The notes under the pieces: model-generated | Told to the model about the DNA's origin: nothing | What the model saw: the letters and a program-made list of their open reading frames with translations, nothing else | Database searches by the model: none | From: Rickettsiales bacterium | GTDB lineage: Bacteria; Pseudomonadota; Alphaproteobacteria; Rickettsiales; Midichloriaceae | DNA: 64,000 bases | Reading direction: 5' to 3' | Assembly (NCBI GenBank): GCA_023263785.1 | Contig: JALQUO010000002.1 | Span: 173,852 to 237,851 of the forward strand | In this document: positions 27,504 to 36,004 of the stretch, in pieces | How the letters are laid out: the number at the start of each line of letters is the position of its first letter | How positions within the stretch are numbered: the first letter of the stretch is position 1 | Translations under genes and position numbers: made by a program

Positions 27504-27536
27504 AATTGGTTTTGATTATAATTCTCAAAACCAATT
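27504..27536 (-). promoter_or_regulatory. perfect 12-bp hairpin abutting a start codon
   Basis: AATTGGTTTTGA (27504-27515) and TCAAAACCAATT (27525-27536) pair perfectly around a 9-base loop. On the minus strand the hairpin ends 2 bases before the ATG at 27501 and is followed by a short T run, 31 bases after the hscA stop. It could terminate hscA transcription or occlude the ribosome-binding region of the orphan gene. Confidence 0.65.
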
Positions 27537-27567
27537 ATAACATATAATTACTAAGAAAATATTACAC

Positions 27568-29058
27568 CTATGATATCATCATGAGATTTTTTATTTCCTC
27601 CTCTGTCAGGCCATAGGATGGTTTCATCTCAACTTCACATGACTTACCAGTTTCGACCTCTGTAGCAGTTACAACCAAAAGGCCATCTGAGTCAATTTTA
27701 AATATTACCTCTAATTTTACTTCTCCTGCTGGTTTTTTAGGTAAACCAGATAGTTCAAACCTCCCTAATGATCTACACTCATTAACAGTTTCTCCTTCTC
27801 CCTGTATAACATGTATTTTGAATCCTGTTTGGTTGTCTTGGTATGTTGTATAGTATTTTTTTGCTATTGCTGGGATTGGTGTGTTTCTGGAAATTATTGG
27901 CTCAACTATCTGACCAAGTAACTCTATTCCAAGTGACAGAGGGATAACATCAACTAAAACATGCCCACCATGAGTTAAAGCTTTCGCCTGAAGGCCGGCA
28001 CCAATTGCAACAACTAGATCAGGGTTTATGGTCATCATGGGTTTCATCCTAAAAAGTTCCTCCACCGCCATCTGTACTGCAGGCATTTTTGTTGATCCAC
28101 CAGCAAGGATCACATGAGATATATCTCGCAGTCCTATTTCTGATGCAAAGATCACTTCTCTTGTGATTTTCAACGTTCTATCAATTAGATCTTTCCAGGC
28201 AAATAATGCCTCATCTCTAGTAACTGAAATGACACCATCAGTCCAAGCTGGATTATCTGAGAGATATCTTTTACACTCTGAAGCTTTTTTTAACTCTGCT
28301 GAGATATTCTCAAGGGAATTAAGATCTTTACCAAGTTTTTCACACATCAGTTTCAGGAGAGCTCCATCAAAATCATCCCCACCAAGGTTGTTATCTCCGC
28401 CAGTACCAACAACCATCATTACTCCATGACTATTCTTTAAGATTGAAACGTCGAATGTTCCACCTCCCAAGTCAAATACAAGAATTACATCATTTGGATT
28501 GGCATTTAATCCATATGCAATAGCAGCAGCAGTTGGTTCATTTAAAATCCTTAGAACCTCTAGGTCAGCGATCTTTGCTGCATCTTTTGTCGCAGATCTT
28601 GCAGCATCATCAAAGTGTGCTGGGACTGTGATGACTGCCTGGGTGACTTTTTTTCCAATATAATCCTCTGCATTTTTCTTGAGGTATTTGAGTATCTCTG
28701 CTGAAACTTCCACAGGCGTTACACATTTCCCATCTGTATGGATCTTTAAGATCCCATGAGATGATTCATCTTTATCTATATTATATGATTTATCTCCTGC
28801 TATTGGATCATCTATTCCTTTTCCAATTAGCCTCTTGACCGACTTGATACAATTTTTAGAAATTGCCTCATTTCCAACTATTACCTCTGAGTTGATGTAT
28901 GAAATAACAGATGGGACAACTCCTGCCTCACTATATTTATCTGGTATGATTTTGATTGTCTCTCCATCGTAGTAACTAACTAAGGAGTTTGTCGTACCAA
29001 GGTCTATCCCAACAACAACACCTTCTTCATTTGGCTCAGATATCTTATATAACTTCAT
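27568..29058 (-). CDS. hscA: HscA-type Hsp70 chaperone lacking the lid domain
   Basis: A 496-aa Hsp70 of the iron-sulfur assembly type. The ATPase domain is complete, with GIDLGTTNSLV, the VFDLGGGTFDVSIL block and ILAGGSTKMP. The substrate-binding beta domain continues to KPSYGLTEEEIKNLM. It then stops; E. coli HscA (616 aa) has about 110 more residues forming the alpha-helical lid. hscB overlaps its start by 4 bases, confirming the HscBA pair, which transfers Fe-S clusters from IscU. A 31-base gap and a hairpin follow. Confidence 0.93.
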   Translation of the reverse strand: MKLYKISEPNEEGVVVGIDLGTTNSLVSYYDGETIKIIPDKYSEAGVVPSVISYINSEVIVGNEAISKNCIKSVKRLIGKGIDDPIAGDKSYNIDKDESSHGILKIHTDGKCVTPVEVSAEILKYLKKNAEDYIGKKVTQAVITVPAHFDDAARSATKDAAKIADLEVLRILNEPTAAAIAYGLNANPNDVILVFDLGGGTFDVSILKNSHGVMMVVGTGGDNNLGGDDFDGALLKLMCEKLGKDLNSLENISAELKKASECKRYLSDNPAWTDGVISVTRDEALFAWKDLIDRTLKITREVIFASEIGLRDISHVILAGGSTKMPAVQMAVEELFRMKPMMTINPDLVVAIGAGLQAKALTHGGHVLVDVIPLSLGIELLGQIVEPIISRNTPIPAIAKKYYTTYQDNQTGFKIHVIQGEGETVNECRSLGRFELSGLPKKPAGEVKLEVIFKIDSDGLLVVTATEVETGKSCEVEMKPSYGLTEEEIKNLMMIS

Positions 29059-29609
29059 AACTGCTTTTGTTTTATTTCATTCATTTCCAGCTCAAAATGC
29101 TTATTTCTTGTATGTTGTAAGATCTTTTCTAAAAATTTCAACTTATTCATATGTTTTTGAGCGACTGACAAGTTTTTATCTATAATACCCTTTTTTACCT
29201 GAGAAAAAGTAACATCATATAAATTTATGATTTTTGTCCTGAAATGCTCACATTCTTTAGCTGACCTCAACCCATGTAGCTCAGAATGAAGCATCATTGT
29301 CTCAGACATATAATCATCATCAAAGATTTTTTCTTCCTCAGATGCTTGCTGCCCTTCCATCATCTGATCAATCATATATTGACAAATTGCTTTGGGTGAC
29401 GAAAGAGTTCTATATGCTTCATTTATTTGTGCTGTTTTTGCTTCTGCACTTTGTCTTGACTTAAGAGGTTTATTTATAAACTTATCTGGATGGTTCTGTG
29501 ATATTAGCTCTGCATATTTCTTATCAAGTTTTTCCTTATCTATCTCTAAAGATGGTTTTAAATCAAATGTTGAGAAGATATTTTTATGTTTTTTTTTGCT
29601 ACGCATCAT
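29055..29609 (-). CDS. hscB: Fe-S assembly co-chaperone HscB
   Basis: A 184-aa J-domain protein. An N-terminal J domain (about 10-85) contains HPDKF and the helix III to IV region INEAYRTLSSP; the C-terminal helical bundle (about 100-175) binds IscU in the family. It stimulates HscA and delivers IscU. The stop overlaps the hscA ATG (ATGA). A lysine-rich N-terminus (RSKKKHKN) precedes the J domain. Confidence 0.92.
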   Translation of the reverse strand: MMRSKKKHKNIFSTFDLKPSLEIDKEKLDKKYAELISQNHPDKFINKPLKSRQSAEAKTAQINEAYRTLSSPKAICQYMIDQMMEGQQASEEEKIFDDDYMSETMMLHSELHGLRSAKECEHFRTKIINLYDVTFSQVKKGIIDKNLSVAQKHMNKLKFLEKILQHTRNKHFELEMNEIKQKQL

Positions 29610-29665
29610 AGTGAAAAATTAATTTTCCAGATTTTAACATATATTTAAATGGCAGGAGATTTTTA

Positions 29666-29694
29666 TTTAAAGAAAATCAAATATGGTGTATAGT
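29666..29694 (+). promoter_or_regulatory. weak possible promoter for the FlgJ-like gene
   Basis: TTTAAA (29666-29671), 17-base spacer, TATAGT (29689-29694), 26 bases before the ATG at 29721. The -35 is poor; listed only because spacing and distance fit. Confidence 0.3.
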
Positions 29695-29720
29695 TGTGTC
29701 AAAAATAAAAGCTTGTTCAA

Positions 29721-30038
29721 ATGATTGAATCAAAGTTTATTAATAAAACAGCTGTTGAAACAATTCCTAACATAAAGCCAATTTCAGATAGGCGGAAGGC
29801 AATAGATGACATGAATGGTTTTTTTATATCTCACTTTTTCAAGTTGATGTATAACACAGTTGATATCATGGATACAGACAATGCATTCAGTGGGGGATCT
29901 GGTGAGAAAATCTTCAGGGAATTCCTTTTGAATGAATATAGCACTGCTATGAGTGGGAAATTCCATCTAACGAATGACATGATCGAGAGATATGTTACAC
30001 CTGAGAAAACATCAACAGAAACATCAATAGATGCTTAA
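29721..30038 (+). CDS. FlgJ N-terminal-like rod-binding protein
   Basis: A 105-aa protein whose centre, SHFFKLMYNTVDI followed by GGSGEKIFREFLLNEYSTAMS, matches the rod-binding domain found at the N-terminus of FlgJ and as a stand-alone protein in alphaproteobacteria. In that role it caps or assists assembly of the flagellar rod through the periplasm. No muramidase domain is present. It overlaps the next gene by 8 bases and is the only flagellar-type gene in the window. Confidence 0.7.
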   Translation: MIESKFINKTAVETIPNIKPISDRRKAIDDMNGFFISHFFKLMYNTVDIMDTDNAFSGGSGEKIFREFLLNEYSTAMSGKFHLTNDMIERYVTPEKTSTETSIDA

Positions 30039-30423
30039 GTTTAGTTTTAATAAAATTGTTAGAGATAAAGCAGTCGCTGAGCTAGAGAGTGAAGGGATCA
30101 AGGTTAGTTATGAAAAGATGCCAAAAGAGTCTCTAGTTAGTCATCTTAAGAATAAGTTGCTAGAGGAAGCGAAGGAGGTCTTTGATTCTCAGTCGAACGA
30201 TGAATTAGCTGCTGAGGTAGCTGACGTCTATGATGTCTTAGAGGCAATTTGTAAGGAATCAGGAATAGATCTTTCTGAAGTGCAGGAAAATAGAACAAAA
30301 AAGCACTCCAAACGAGGTGGTTTTTCTGCTGGGATTTTCATACATCATGTTGAGGTTTCATCTGATTCTGAATCAATAGAATGCTTTAAAAATTCTCCAG
30401 AAAAATATCCAATAATTCAATGA
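30031..30423 (+). CDS. MazG/PRA-PH-like nucleotide pyrophosphohydrolase
   Basis: A 130-aa all-alpha pyrophosphohydrolase. It starts with FNKIVRDKAVAELESEG, typical of small phosphoribosyl-ATP-pyrophosphatase-like proteins. The metal-binding pattern is KLLEEAKEVFD followed by ELAAEVADVYDVLEAI. House-cleaning of non-canonical NTPs is the most likely role; no his genes are nearby. The C-terminal 30 residues diverge. It overlaps coaD by 4 bases. Confidence 0.75.
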   Translation: MLKFSFNKIVRDKAVAELESEGIKVSYEKMPKESLVSHLKNKLLEEAKEVFDSQSNDELAAEVADVYDVLEAICKESGIDLSEVQENRTKKHSKRGGFSAGIFIHHVEVSSDSESIECFKNSPEKYPIIQ

Positions 30424-30902
30424 TAGCACTATATCCTGGGACATTTGACCCCCTCACAAGGAGTCACTCTGAAATAATGAAGCGAGCAGCAAGCATCTTT
30501 GAGAGGCTAATTGTAGCAGTTGCCGCGGACACATCAAAAAACACCCTTTTCTCCCTTGAAGACAGAGTTGCAATGATGCAGACAGAGATTGATGGACTGG
30601 GTAATAAAAACATCATAGTGATGCCATTCCATGGATTACTGGTTAAGTTTGCAGCAGAGCATAGAGCCAAGGTTATAGTGAGAGGCCTCAGAGCGCTTTC
30701 TGACTTTGAATACGAATTCAAGATGGCCTATATGAATAAGAAGTTGAATGAGTCGATCGAGACAATCTTCATACCTGCAACAGAAAAAGAAAACTTCATA
30801 TCCTCGTCTTTTGTCAAGGAGATTGCTAGACTTGGTGGTGACATCAGTTCCCTAGTTCCTGCTCACGTAGAAAATAAAATCAATTTCCTTGTGAGAAAGT
30901 AA
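30420..30902 (+). CDS. coaD: phosphopantetheine adenylyltransferase
   Basis: A 160-aa enzyme that adenylylates 4-phosphopantetheine in coenzyme A synthesis. The nucleotidyltransferase signature YPGTFDPLTRSH is at the N-terminus (residues 5-16). RGLRALSDFEYEFKMAYMN and SSSFVKEIARLGGD complete the family pattern. It is translationally coupled to the MazG-like gene by an ATGA overlap and converges on pepA 4 bases away. Confidence 0.96.
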   Translation: MIALYPGTFDPLTRSHSEIMKRAASIFERLIVAVAADTSKNTLFSLEDRVAMMQTEIDGLGNKNIIVMPFHGLLVKFAAEHRAKVIVRGLRALSDFEYEFKMAYMNKKLNESIETIFIPATEKENFISSSFVKEIARLGGDISSLVPAHVENKINFLVRK

Positions 30903-30905
30903 TTC

Positions 30906-32405
30906 TCACTCAGGTTTATAATAAGTATTAATGAATTGCTCAAGGAGTCTAACACCAAAGCCAGTCGCACCCTTCAGACCATTTGTGAGCTCACCATTGG
31001 AAGTCCATGCGACCCCAGCTATGTCAAGGTGTGCCCAGGAACGATTTTTATCTTTCAGGAATCGTTTTAAGAACTGAGCTGCAGTTGTTGCTCCAGCGCC
31101 AGAGATCTTTCCTGTATTTCTAATGTCTGCAATATCAGAGTTGACTCTGTTGTCGTAATGGTCGCTGAGAGGCATTCTCCACAGAAGTTCATTCACATCT
31201 TTTCCAGCTTGTTTTAAATGATCTGCAAGCTGATCATTATTTGAAAACAACCCTGCAAACTCATCTCCAAGAGCGACAGAAATAGCACCTGTGAGAGTCG
31301 CAAGATCTATCAGAGTTTGGCAATTGTATTCTGTCTGAGCAAACCACATTACATCAGCCAGGACCATTCTGCCTTCTGCATCCGTGTTATCAACCTCAAT
31401 TGTTTGTCCTGACATCGATACCACGACGTCACTAGGCCTCTGAGCTGTACCTGACGGCATGTTTTCAACTAGCCCTAAAAATCCGATCACATTTTTCTTA
31501 ACTTTTTGCTCTGCAAGTGATCTTAGTAATCCAGCTACAACACCAGCACCAGCCATATCATATTTCATTTCAGCTATGTGATGTGAGGACTTTAAATTTA
31601 TACCACCTGTATCGAATGTCACACCTTTACCAATGACTGCAAGAGGCAGGACATCATGTTTATCACCCCACCACTCAAGCACTACAAGTTTTGCTTCATT
31701 AGCACTGCCTTGAGCAACAGCAAGAAGTGATCCCATACCAAGTTTTGTCATTTCGTTTTTGTCTAGTACTCTGACCTTCAGCCCAAACTTTTCAAGCTCC
31801 ATACATTTCTTCGCAAAACTCTCAGGATATATTATGTTGCCTGGCTCACTCACGAGATCACGTGTAAACATAACGCCATCAGCTGTAATTCTATGGCGTT
31901 CAAAAATCTGTGCAGCCTTTTCATGATTTTCAACAAAAATGTTAACTGATTGCAAAGTTAGCTCATGGTCTTTTTTCTTATCAAAATAATGTTTTGTAAA
32001 TTTATAGTTACGCAACTTAATACCTTCAGCAATGTATGCTGCAGCTGTCTGCAAGTCTTTTATATTTTCAGAGATAAGATTACTTTCAATAAAAACATCA
32101 CCTTCTTCAACTTTCATTGCATTGAGTTTTGTTGCGATCGCTGCTCCGACTGATTGCAGCTGTTTCCTAGCAATTTTTTTGTTTTCACCAGCACCAACAA
32201 CTCCAACCATACAATTTTCACCATTAAATAGAGCTCCTGAGATAGAACCAACTTTTCCTTTAAAAGATTTTTTTATTGCAAAAAAATCATCTATGTTCTT
32301 ATGTGATTCTGCAAGGAGTTTTGTTGGCTTCATGTCATCACATATTATAAAAACTTTTATCTTTGATTGGCCTTTTGATTTTATGTCTTCGAAATGGATT
32401 TTCAT
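30906..32405 (-). CDS. pepA: leucyl aminopeptidase (M17)
   Basis: A 499-aa cytosolic aminopeptidase with the two-metal site of family M17. GKGVTFDTGGINLK and the signature NTDAEGRMVLADV hold the metal-binding Lys, Asp and Glu residues and the catalytic Arg. The frame is open to 32450, but the ATG at 32405 follows a GAGGT ribosome-binding site and gives the normal start MKIHFEDIK, so I use it. A TTGACA promoter lies at 32442-32469. Confidence 0.95.
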   Translation of the reverse strand: MKIHFEDIKSKGQSKIKVFIICDDMKPTKLLAESHKNIDDFFAIKKSFKGKVGSISGALFNGENCMVGVVGAGENKKIARKQLQSVGAAIATKLNAMKVEEGDVFIESNLISENIKDLQTAAAYIAEGIKLRNYKFTKHYFDKKKDHELTLQSVNIFVENHEKAAQIFERHRITADGVMFTRDLVSEPGNIIYPESFAKKCMELEKFGLKVRVLDKNEMTKLGMGSLLAVAQGSANEAKLVVLEWWGDKHDVLPLAVIGKGVTFDTGGINLKSSHHIAEMKYDMAGAGVVAGLLRSLAEQKVKKNVIGFLGLVENMPSGTAQRPSDVVVSMSGQTIEVDNTDAEGRMVLADVMWFAQTEYNCQTLIDLATLTGAISVALGDEFAGLFSNNDQLADHLKQAGKDVNELLWRMPLSDHYDNRVNSDIADIRNTGKISGAGATTAAQFLKRFLKDKNRSWAHLDIAGVAWTSNGELTNGLKGATGFGVRLLEQFINTYYKPE

Positions 32406-32441
32406 TTTTACCTCATTGATTGTTTGATAGGCTTTAGACCT

Positions 32442-32469
32442 AGAGTACATTATGTAATACTGTTGTCAA
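32442..32469 (-). promoter_or_regulatory. promoter for pepA
   Basis: Minus strand: -35 TTGACA (32464-32469), 16-base spacer, -10 TACTCT (32442-32447). The start site would lie between the two possible pepA start codons, which supports the shorter start at 32405. Confidence 0.5.
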
Positions 32470-32481
32470 GCACGATCCCTC

Positions 32482-33870
32482 CTAGATTTTTGGTTTATTT
32501 AAATTAAAAAGTTTTAGAGTTTCTGCAAGGAATTCAGCATATTTTTTGTACTCATCTTCTGATTTGCTTTCAATACAAATAATGAGAGCATTTTCAGTAT
32601 TAGATTGTCTCACGAGCCACCAGCCTTCTTCTGATTCATGTTTCAAACCATCTATTTCCAAAAAGCCTATTTTATTGTCTTTAAGGTAATTTAAAAGGTA
32701 TGTCATAACACTTATCTGCGTTTGTTTGGAGCACTCGATTTTTACATCATATTTAGAAAAAGTCTTTGGCATCATTTGTATTGTTGAATGGAAAACATCA
32801 AGCTCAGCAATCAAAAATTTCAAAACATACAGTGCTGCAAGGATTGCGTCATCATAGGGAATACTCCTCTCACCATCATGAAATTGAAAAAAAAGATGTC
32901 CACTGACTTCTCCACCAAGAACAGCCCGATTCTCATCCATTTTAGATTTTATGAAGGAATGACCTGTTTTCTGTATAACAACCTCAAAGCCAATCTTTTC
33001 AAGCTCTCTAGTGATCAGATTGTTGGTCTTGATGTCGACGACCACTTTTCCTCTTGCAAATTGCTTTGCCAAGATCAAAAGAATTCTGTCACCACGTAGG
33101 ACCTCACCATCTTTCATCACGACTAAAAGCCTATCTCCGTCACCATCAAAACAAAATGCTATGTCATAATCCGAAACAATTTTTTTAACTCTATCTATAT
33201 TTAGATCGCTCGTTGGATCTGGCTGTGAAGTTATAAAATCCTCAGTATTAATCACATCACTTTGAATTGGCAGGTTTTTGACAATCTCACTGACAATCTC
33301 CTTAGTTGCGCCGTTATTGCAATCCCAGAGGACTTTCATGTGTTTTGTGCATTCGATAGATCTCAGCTGTGTTCTGTCAAAAATGTAGTTAAGATAGTCA
33401 TCATGATTTCTCTTGATGTACAAATTATTCCCATATTTATCGATCAGTTCTATTAGCTGTGTTCCATCAACTATCTTAGAGTCAAAGACAACTTTAAAGC
33501 CATTATAGTTTGTAGGATTATGAGATGCAGTCACCATTATCCCGAGGGTTTTTTTCTTTGTATTACTAAGAAAAGCCTCATGGTATAAAAGTGGTGTTGG
33601 AACAACTCCGATGTGTCTGACAACTACTCCCAACTCATTGAGTCCCATGCACAATGCATTTGAGATATTAAAAGATGTTTGTCTGTTGTCCATACCCACC
33701 ATAACATGGTATTCGACTCCCAACGATTTCATATAATGCCCGAAGACCAGACCTAAAAAGAACGAATCTTTTTCGTCAAATTCTTTTGGCACGCTCCCAC
33801 GTATGTCATAGGCTCTAACAACAGACTTAAGTCTTTCTAGTGAACGAATTATATCGACTTTACTAATCAT
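32482..33870 (-). CDS. phosphomannomutase/phosphoglucomutase
   Basis: A 462-aa alpha-D-phosphohexomutase (ManB/AlgC type). The phosphoserine loop is TASHNPTNYNGFK, the metal loop CFDGDGDRLLV, the sugar-binding loop GGEVSGHLFF and the C-terminal phosphate loop RQSNTENALI. It interconverts hexose 1- and 6-phosphates for envelope polysaccharides. Whether mannose or glucose is preferred cannot be told. A strong promoter (33910-33938) precedes it. Confidence 0.9.
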   Translation of the reverse strand: MISKVDIIRSLERLKSVVRAYDIRGSVPKEFDEKDSFFLGLVFGHYMKSLGVEYHVMVGMDNRQTSFNISNALCMGLNELGVVVRHIGVVPTPLLYHEAFLSNTKKKTLGIMVTASHNPTNYNGFKVVFDSKIVDGTQLIELIDKYGNNLYIKRNHDDYLNYIFDRTQLRSIECTKHMKVLWDCNNGATKEIVSEIVKNLPIQSDVINTEDFITSQPDPTSDLNIDRVKKIVSDYDIAFCFDGDGDRLLVVMKDGEVLRGDRILLILAKQFARGKVVVDIKTNNLITRELEKIGFEVVIQKTGHSFIKSKMDENRAVLGGEVSGHLFFQFHDGERSIPYDDAILAALYVLKFLIAELDVFHSTIQMMPKTFSKYDVKIECSKQTQISVMTYLLNYLKDNKIGFLEIDGLKHESEEGWWLVRQSNTENALIICIESKSEDEYKKYAEFLAETLKLFNLNKPKI

Positions 33871-33909
33871 ATGCCAAAGTTTTTTGTTACACTAACAACA
33901 TACATATAA

Positions 33910-33938
33910 ATAGTAACAATATGTAGACTTTTTGTCAA
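33910..33938 (-). promoter_or_regulatory. promoter for the phosphohexomutase gene
   Basis: Minus strand: consensus -35 TTGACA (33933-33938), 17-base spacer, -10 TACTAT (33910-33915). A 7-bp inverted repeat, TTGTTAC (33884-33890) and GTAACAA (33913-33919), overlaps the -10 and could be an operator. Confidence 0.55.
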
Positions 33939-33947
33939 CAAAATATT

Positions 33948-34694
33948 TTATAGTATTGAGATTAAAATCTGTGCATTCCACAGCATAGCCAGAAGATATG
34001 CAAGGTCAAATAGCTTCTTGAATCTGTATAGGATGAGATTTCCAGAGTAAGAAATCATGAATAGACCAGGAAAGGTACCAATACCAAATACAAGTGCTGC
34101 TAAAACTCCTAAAGGTATGCTTTTTGTATTTGCCGTTATTACAGCAACTGCGCTATATACGATCCCACAAGGTATTAAGCCAAGGCATACTCCAATAAGT
34201 AACCTTGAGAGTGAATCCTGTCCAAGATTAAGGTTGATTTTAAAAAATTTGATGTTCATAAATGGCTTAATCTGTGGAATTTTAGGAATCAATAATTTTC
34301 TGTTGAACAGGCTAAAAATGACTCTTAAACTCGAAATACAGAAGTATAATATTACAAGTAACAGGAAAAAGTTTTTAAATAACTTGAAGAGATAATTATC
34401 TTTTATAGCCTCTCCCAATGCAATTACGAGTGCTGTTAAAATTGCATAAGTGATAGCTTTTCCGAGGTAATATTCCCATGCAGCACAGCACACAATCTTT
34501 TTTATATTTCCATGGGTTTTTCCTGGTAGATCAGAGATCATTCTAGCTGATGCTTGACTCATAGCAATAGCACCACACATCCCTATGCAATGAGAGAAGC
34601 TGCTTGTGATTCCTAAGACAAATAGATTCAAAAGTAGCCCTATGCTGTCGAGATTTGTTGCGACTGCAGCTGCTGCATTTTGACATTCACACAT
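33948..34694 (-). CDS. TauE/SafE-type (UreH-like) membrane protein
   Basis: A 248-aa integral membrane protein with about six segments. Near the N-terminus it has SHCIGMCGAIAM, and later GLIPCGIVYSAV; the paired Pro/Cys motifs mark the sulfite-exporter/UreH-like group related to the CcdA/DsbD fold. Members are linked to copper or thiol handling during cytochrome oxidase assembly in some bacteria; that role is inference here. Its start abuts the bamB stop, so it is co-transcribed with bamB. Confidence 0.78.
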   Translation of the reverse strand: MCECQNAAAAVATNLDSIGLLLNLFVLGITSSFSHCIGMCGAIAMSQASARMISDLPGKTHGNIKKIVCCAAWEYYLGKAITYAILTALVIALGEAIKDNYLFKLFKNFFLLLVILYFCISSLRVIFSLFNRKLLIPKIPQIKPFMNIKFFKINLNLGQDSLSRLLIGVCLGLIPCGIVYSAVAVITANTKSIPLGVLAALVFGIGTFPGLFMISYSGNLILYRFKKLFDLAYLLAMLWNAQILISIL

Positions 34695-35992
34695 TAAAAT
34701 TCAATAATCTTATTTCCATTGTTTGTGATAACATAAAACTTTTTATTGATCACAGAAGGCTTTCCAAAGATTGATTCATCAAACCTTTTTATCTCAACTA
34801 TATTTCCTGTCATTGGATCTACTGATATTCCTCTTTTGTCAGATGAGGTAATGAAAATTTTATCATTCAAAACGATTGGTTCAGACAACAAAATATCATT
34901 GTATGAAGCCCTGAAGAACTTACTCTTCTTCCGATCTCCTAGGAGTTTTTCATACAAATTATTTCTCCATAATACCTCTCCATTTGCTTTAGAGACACAC
35001 ATGAGTGCTCCGACGTCGTTCAAGATTATAACCCTGTCATTTAGTAACCAAACAGGCTTAGAGCTCACCATTGGTATCATCCAATCTGGCTTGTCGCTTC
35101 CTAGCTTAATCTTTATAATGAACCCATCACTATTATTGAAGTAAATTGAGCTATCTGATGGATCAAAGGCAAACACGCCGTATTCGTTCATGAAATCCTT
35201 TCCCTTAACAAACTCTGTTGTATTTGCTCCTGATGAGATCCATTCAATATCTCCCCTCATTACATTTATAGCTCTTATTTGATCAGTTGAAGTCTGCTGA
35301 ATTATGCTGTTGCCAAACGCTATAGGTCTTGTTGCTGAAATTGTCCTATGATTTGTATTTACAATACTTGGTATAACCCATTGGACTTTTCCTGATTGTA
35401 ATTCTACACAGTATGCAGAATCTGTCTTTGAAAAGACAACGACCTTGTCTTGCACTATAAGTGGCTTTGAGTTAACTGCTACATCTAATTCTCTTTCCCA
35501 TAGAACTGTCCCATTGTTATTTACATCAAATGCCTTGATGATGTTTGTACCACAGCTAGCAACCGCTATGCCATCTTTTGTAGAGATTGATGTGTTAGAG
35601 CAAAATGATTTGTTTTTAGAGAAATTGACTGTCCATATGGTTCTGAAGTCTTTATCTAAAAGGGTTATTTGTCCTTTATCATTTACAATTATATTTCCTT
35701 TTGGAGTAGATTCGATTTCAGAAAAGATTGATACATCTGAATTCCATCCACTGCCTGTATGGTGACTTTTTATCTCAGATGTTTTAACTTCAAATGATCC
35801 ACTTCTGTATTCAGCAACACCCTTATCCAATTTGATATTTTTTCCAAATACAGATGAAATAATATCCTTAGGATCAACATTACTGCCTAATGCCTTAATA
35901 AAATATTTTCCTTCTTGCGGCGATAGATCCTCCTTTGTACCAGAACATCCAACTAAAACAAAAGCCAAACAAATTGCAAATTTCCTAAACAT
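34694..35992 (-). CDS. bamB: outer-membrane assembly lipoprotein BamB
   Basis: A 432-aa lipoprotein with lipobox LVGC (Cys16) followed by a PQQ-type eight-bladed beta-propeller. Repeats are recognisable by the recurring G-x-x-x-W segments such as NGTVLWERELD, SGKVQWVIPS, RGDIEWISSG and NGEVLWRNNLY. It helps BamA insert beta-barrel proteins. It lies downstream of a TPR protein gene, 12 bases away, echoing the yfgM-bamB order of other proteobacteria. Confidence 0.9.
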   Translation of the reverse strand: MFRKFAICLAFVLVGCSGTKEDLSPQEGKYFIKALGSNVDPKDIISSVFGKNIKLDKGVAEYRSGSFEVKTSEIKSHHTGSGWNSDVSIFSEIESTPKGNIIVNDKGQITLLDKDFRTIWTVNFSKNKSFCSNTSISTKDGIAVASCGTNIIKAFDVNNNGTVLWERELDVAVNSKPLIVQDKVVVFSKTDSAYCVELQSGKVQWVIPSIVNTNHRTISATRPIAFGNSIIQQTSTDQIRAINVMRGDIEWISSGANTTEFVKGKDFMNEYGVFAFDPSDSSIYFNNSDGFIIKIKLGSDKPDWMIPMVSSKPVWLLNDRVIILNDVGALMCVSKANGEVLWRNNLYEKLLGDRKKSKFFRASYNDILLSEPIVLNDKIFITSSDKRGISVDPMTGNIVEIKRFDESIFGKPSVINKKFYVITNNGNKIIEF

Positions 35993-36004
35993 AAAAAATA
36001 AAAA

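Noticed and set aside
27502..27534. TTG start of the orphan gene at 27534
   Set aside because: The extra codons are formed by the perfect hairpin, more likely a non-coding structure; ATG 27501 is preferred.
32406..32450. Longer pepA start at 32450
   Set aside because: The ATG at 32405 has a GAGGT ribosome-binding site and the normal family N-terminus; the promoter -10 lies inside the extension.
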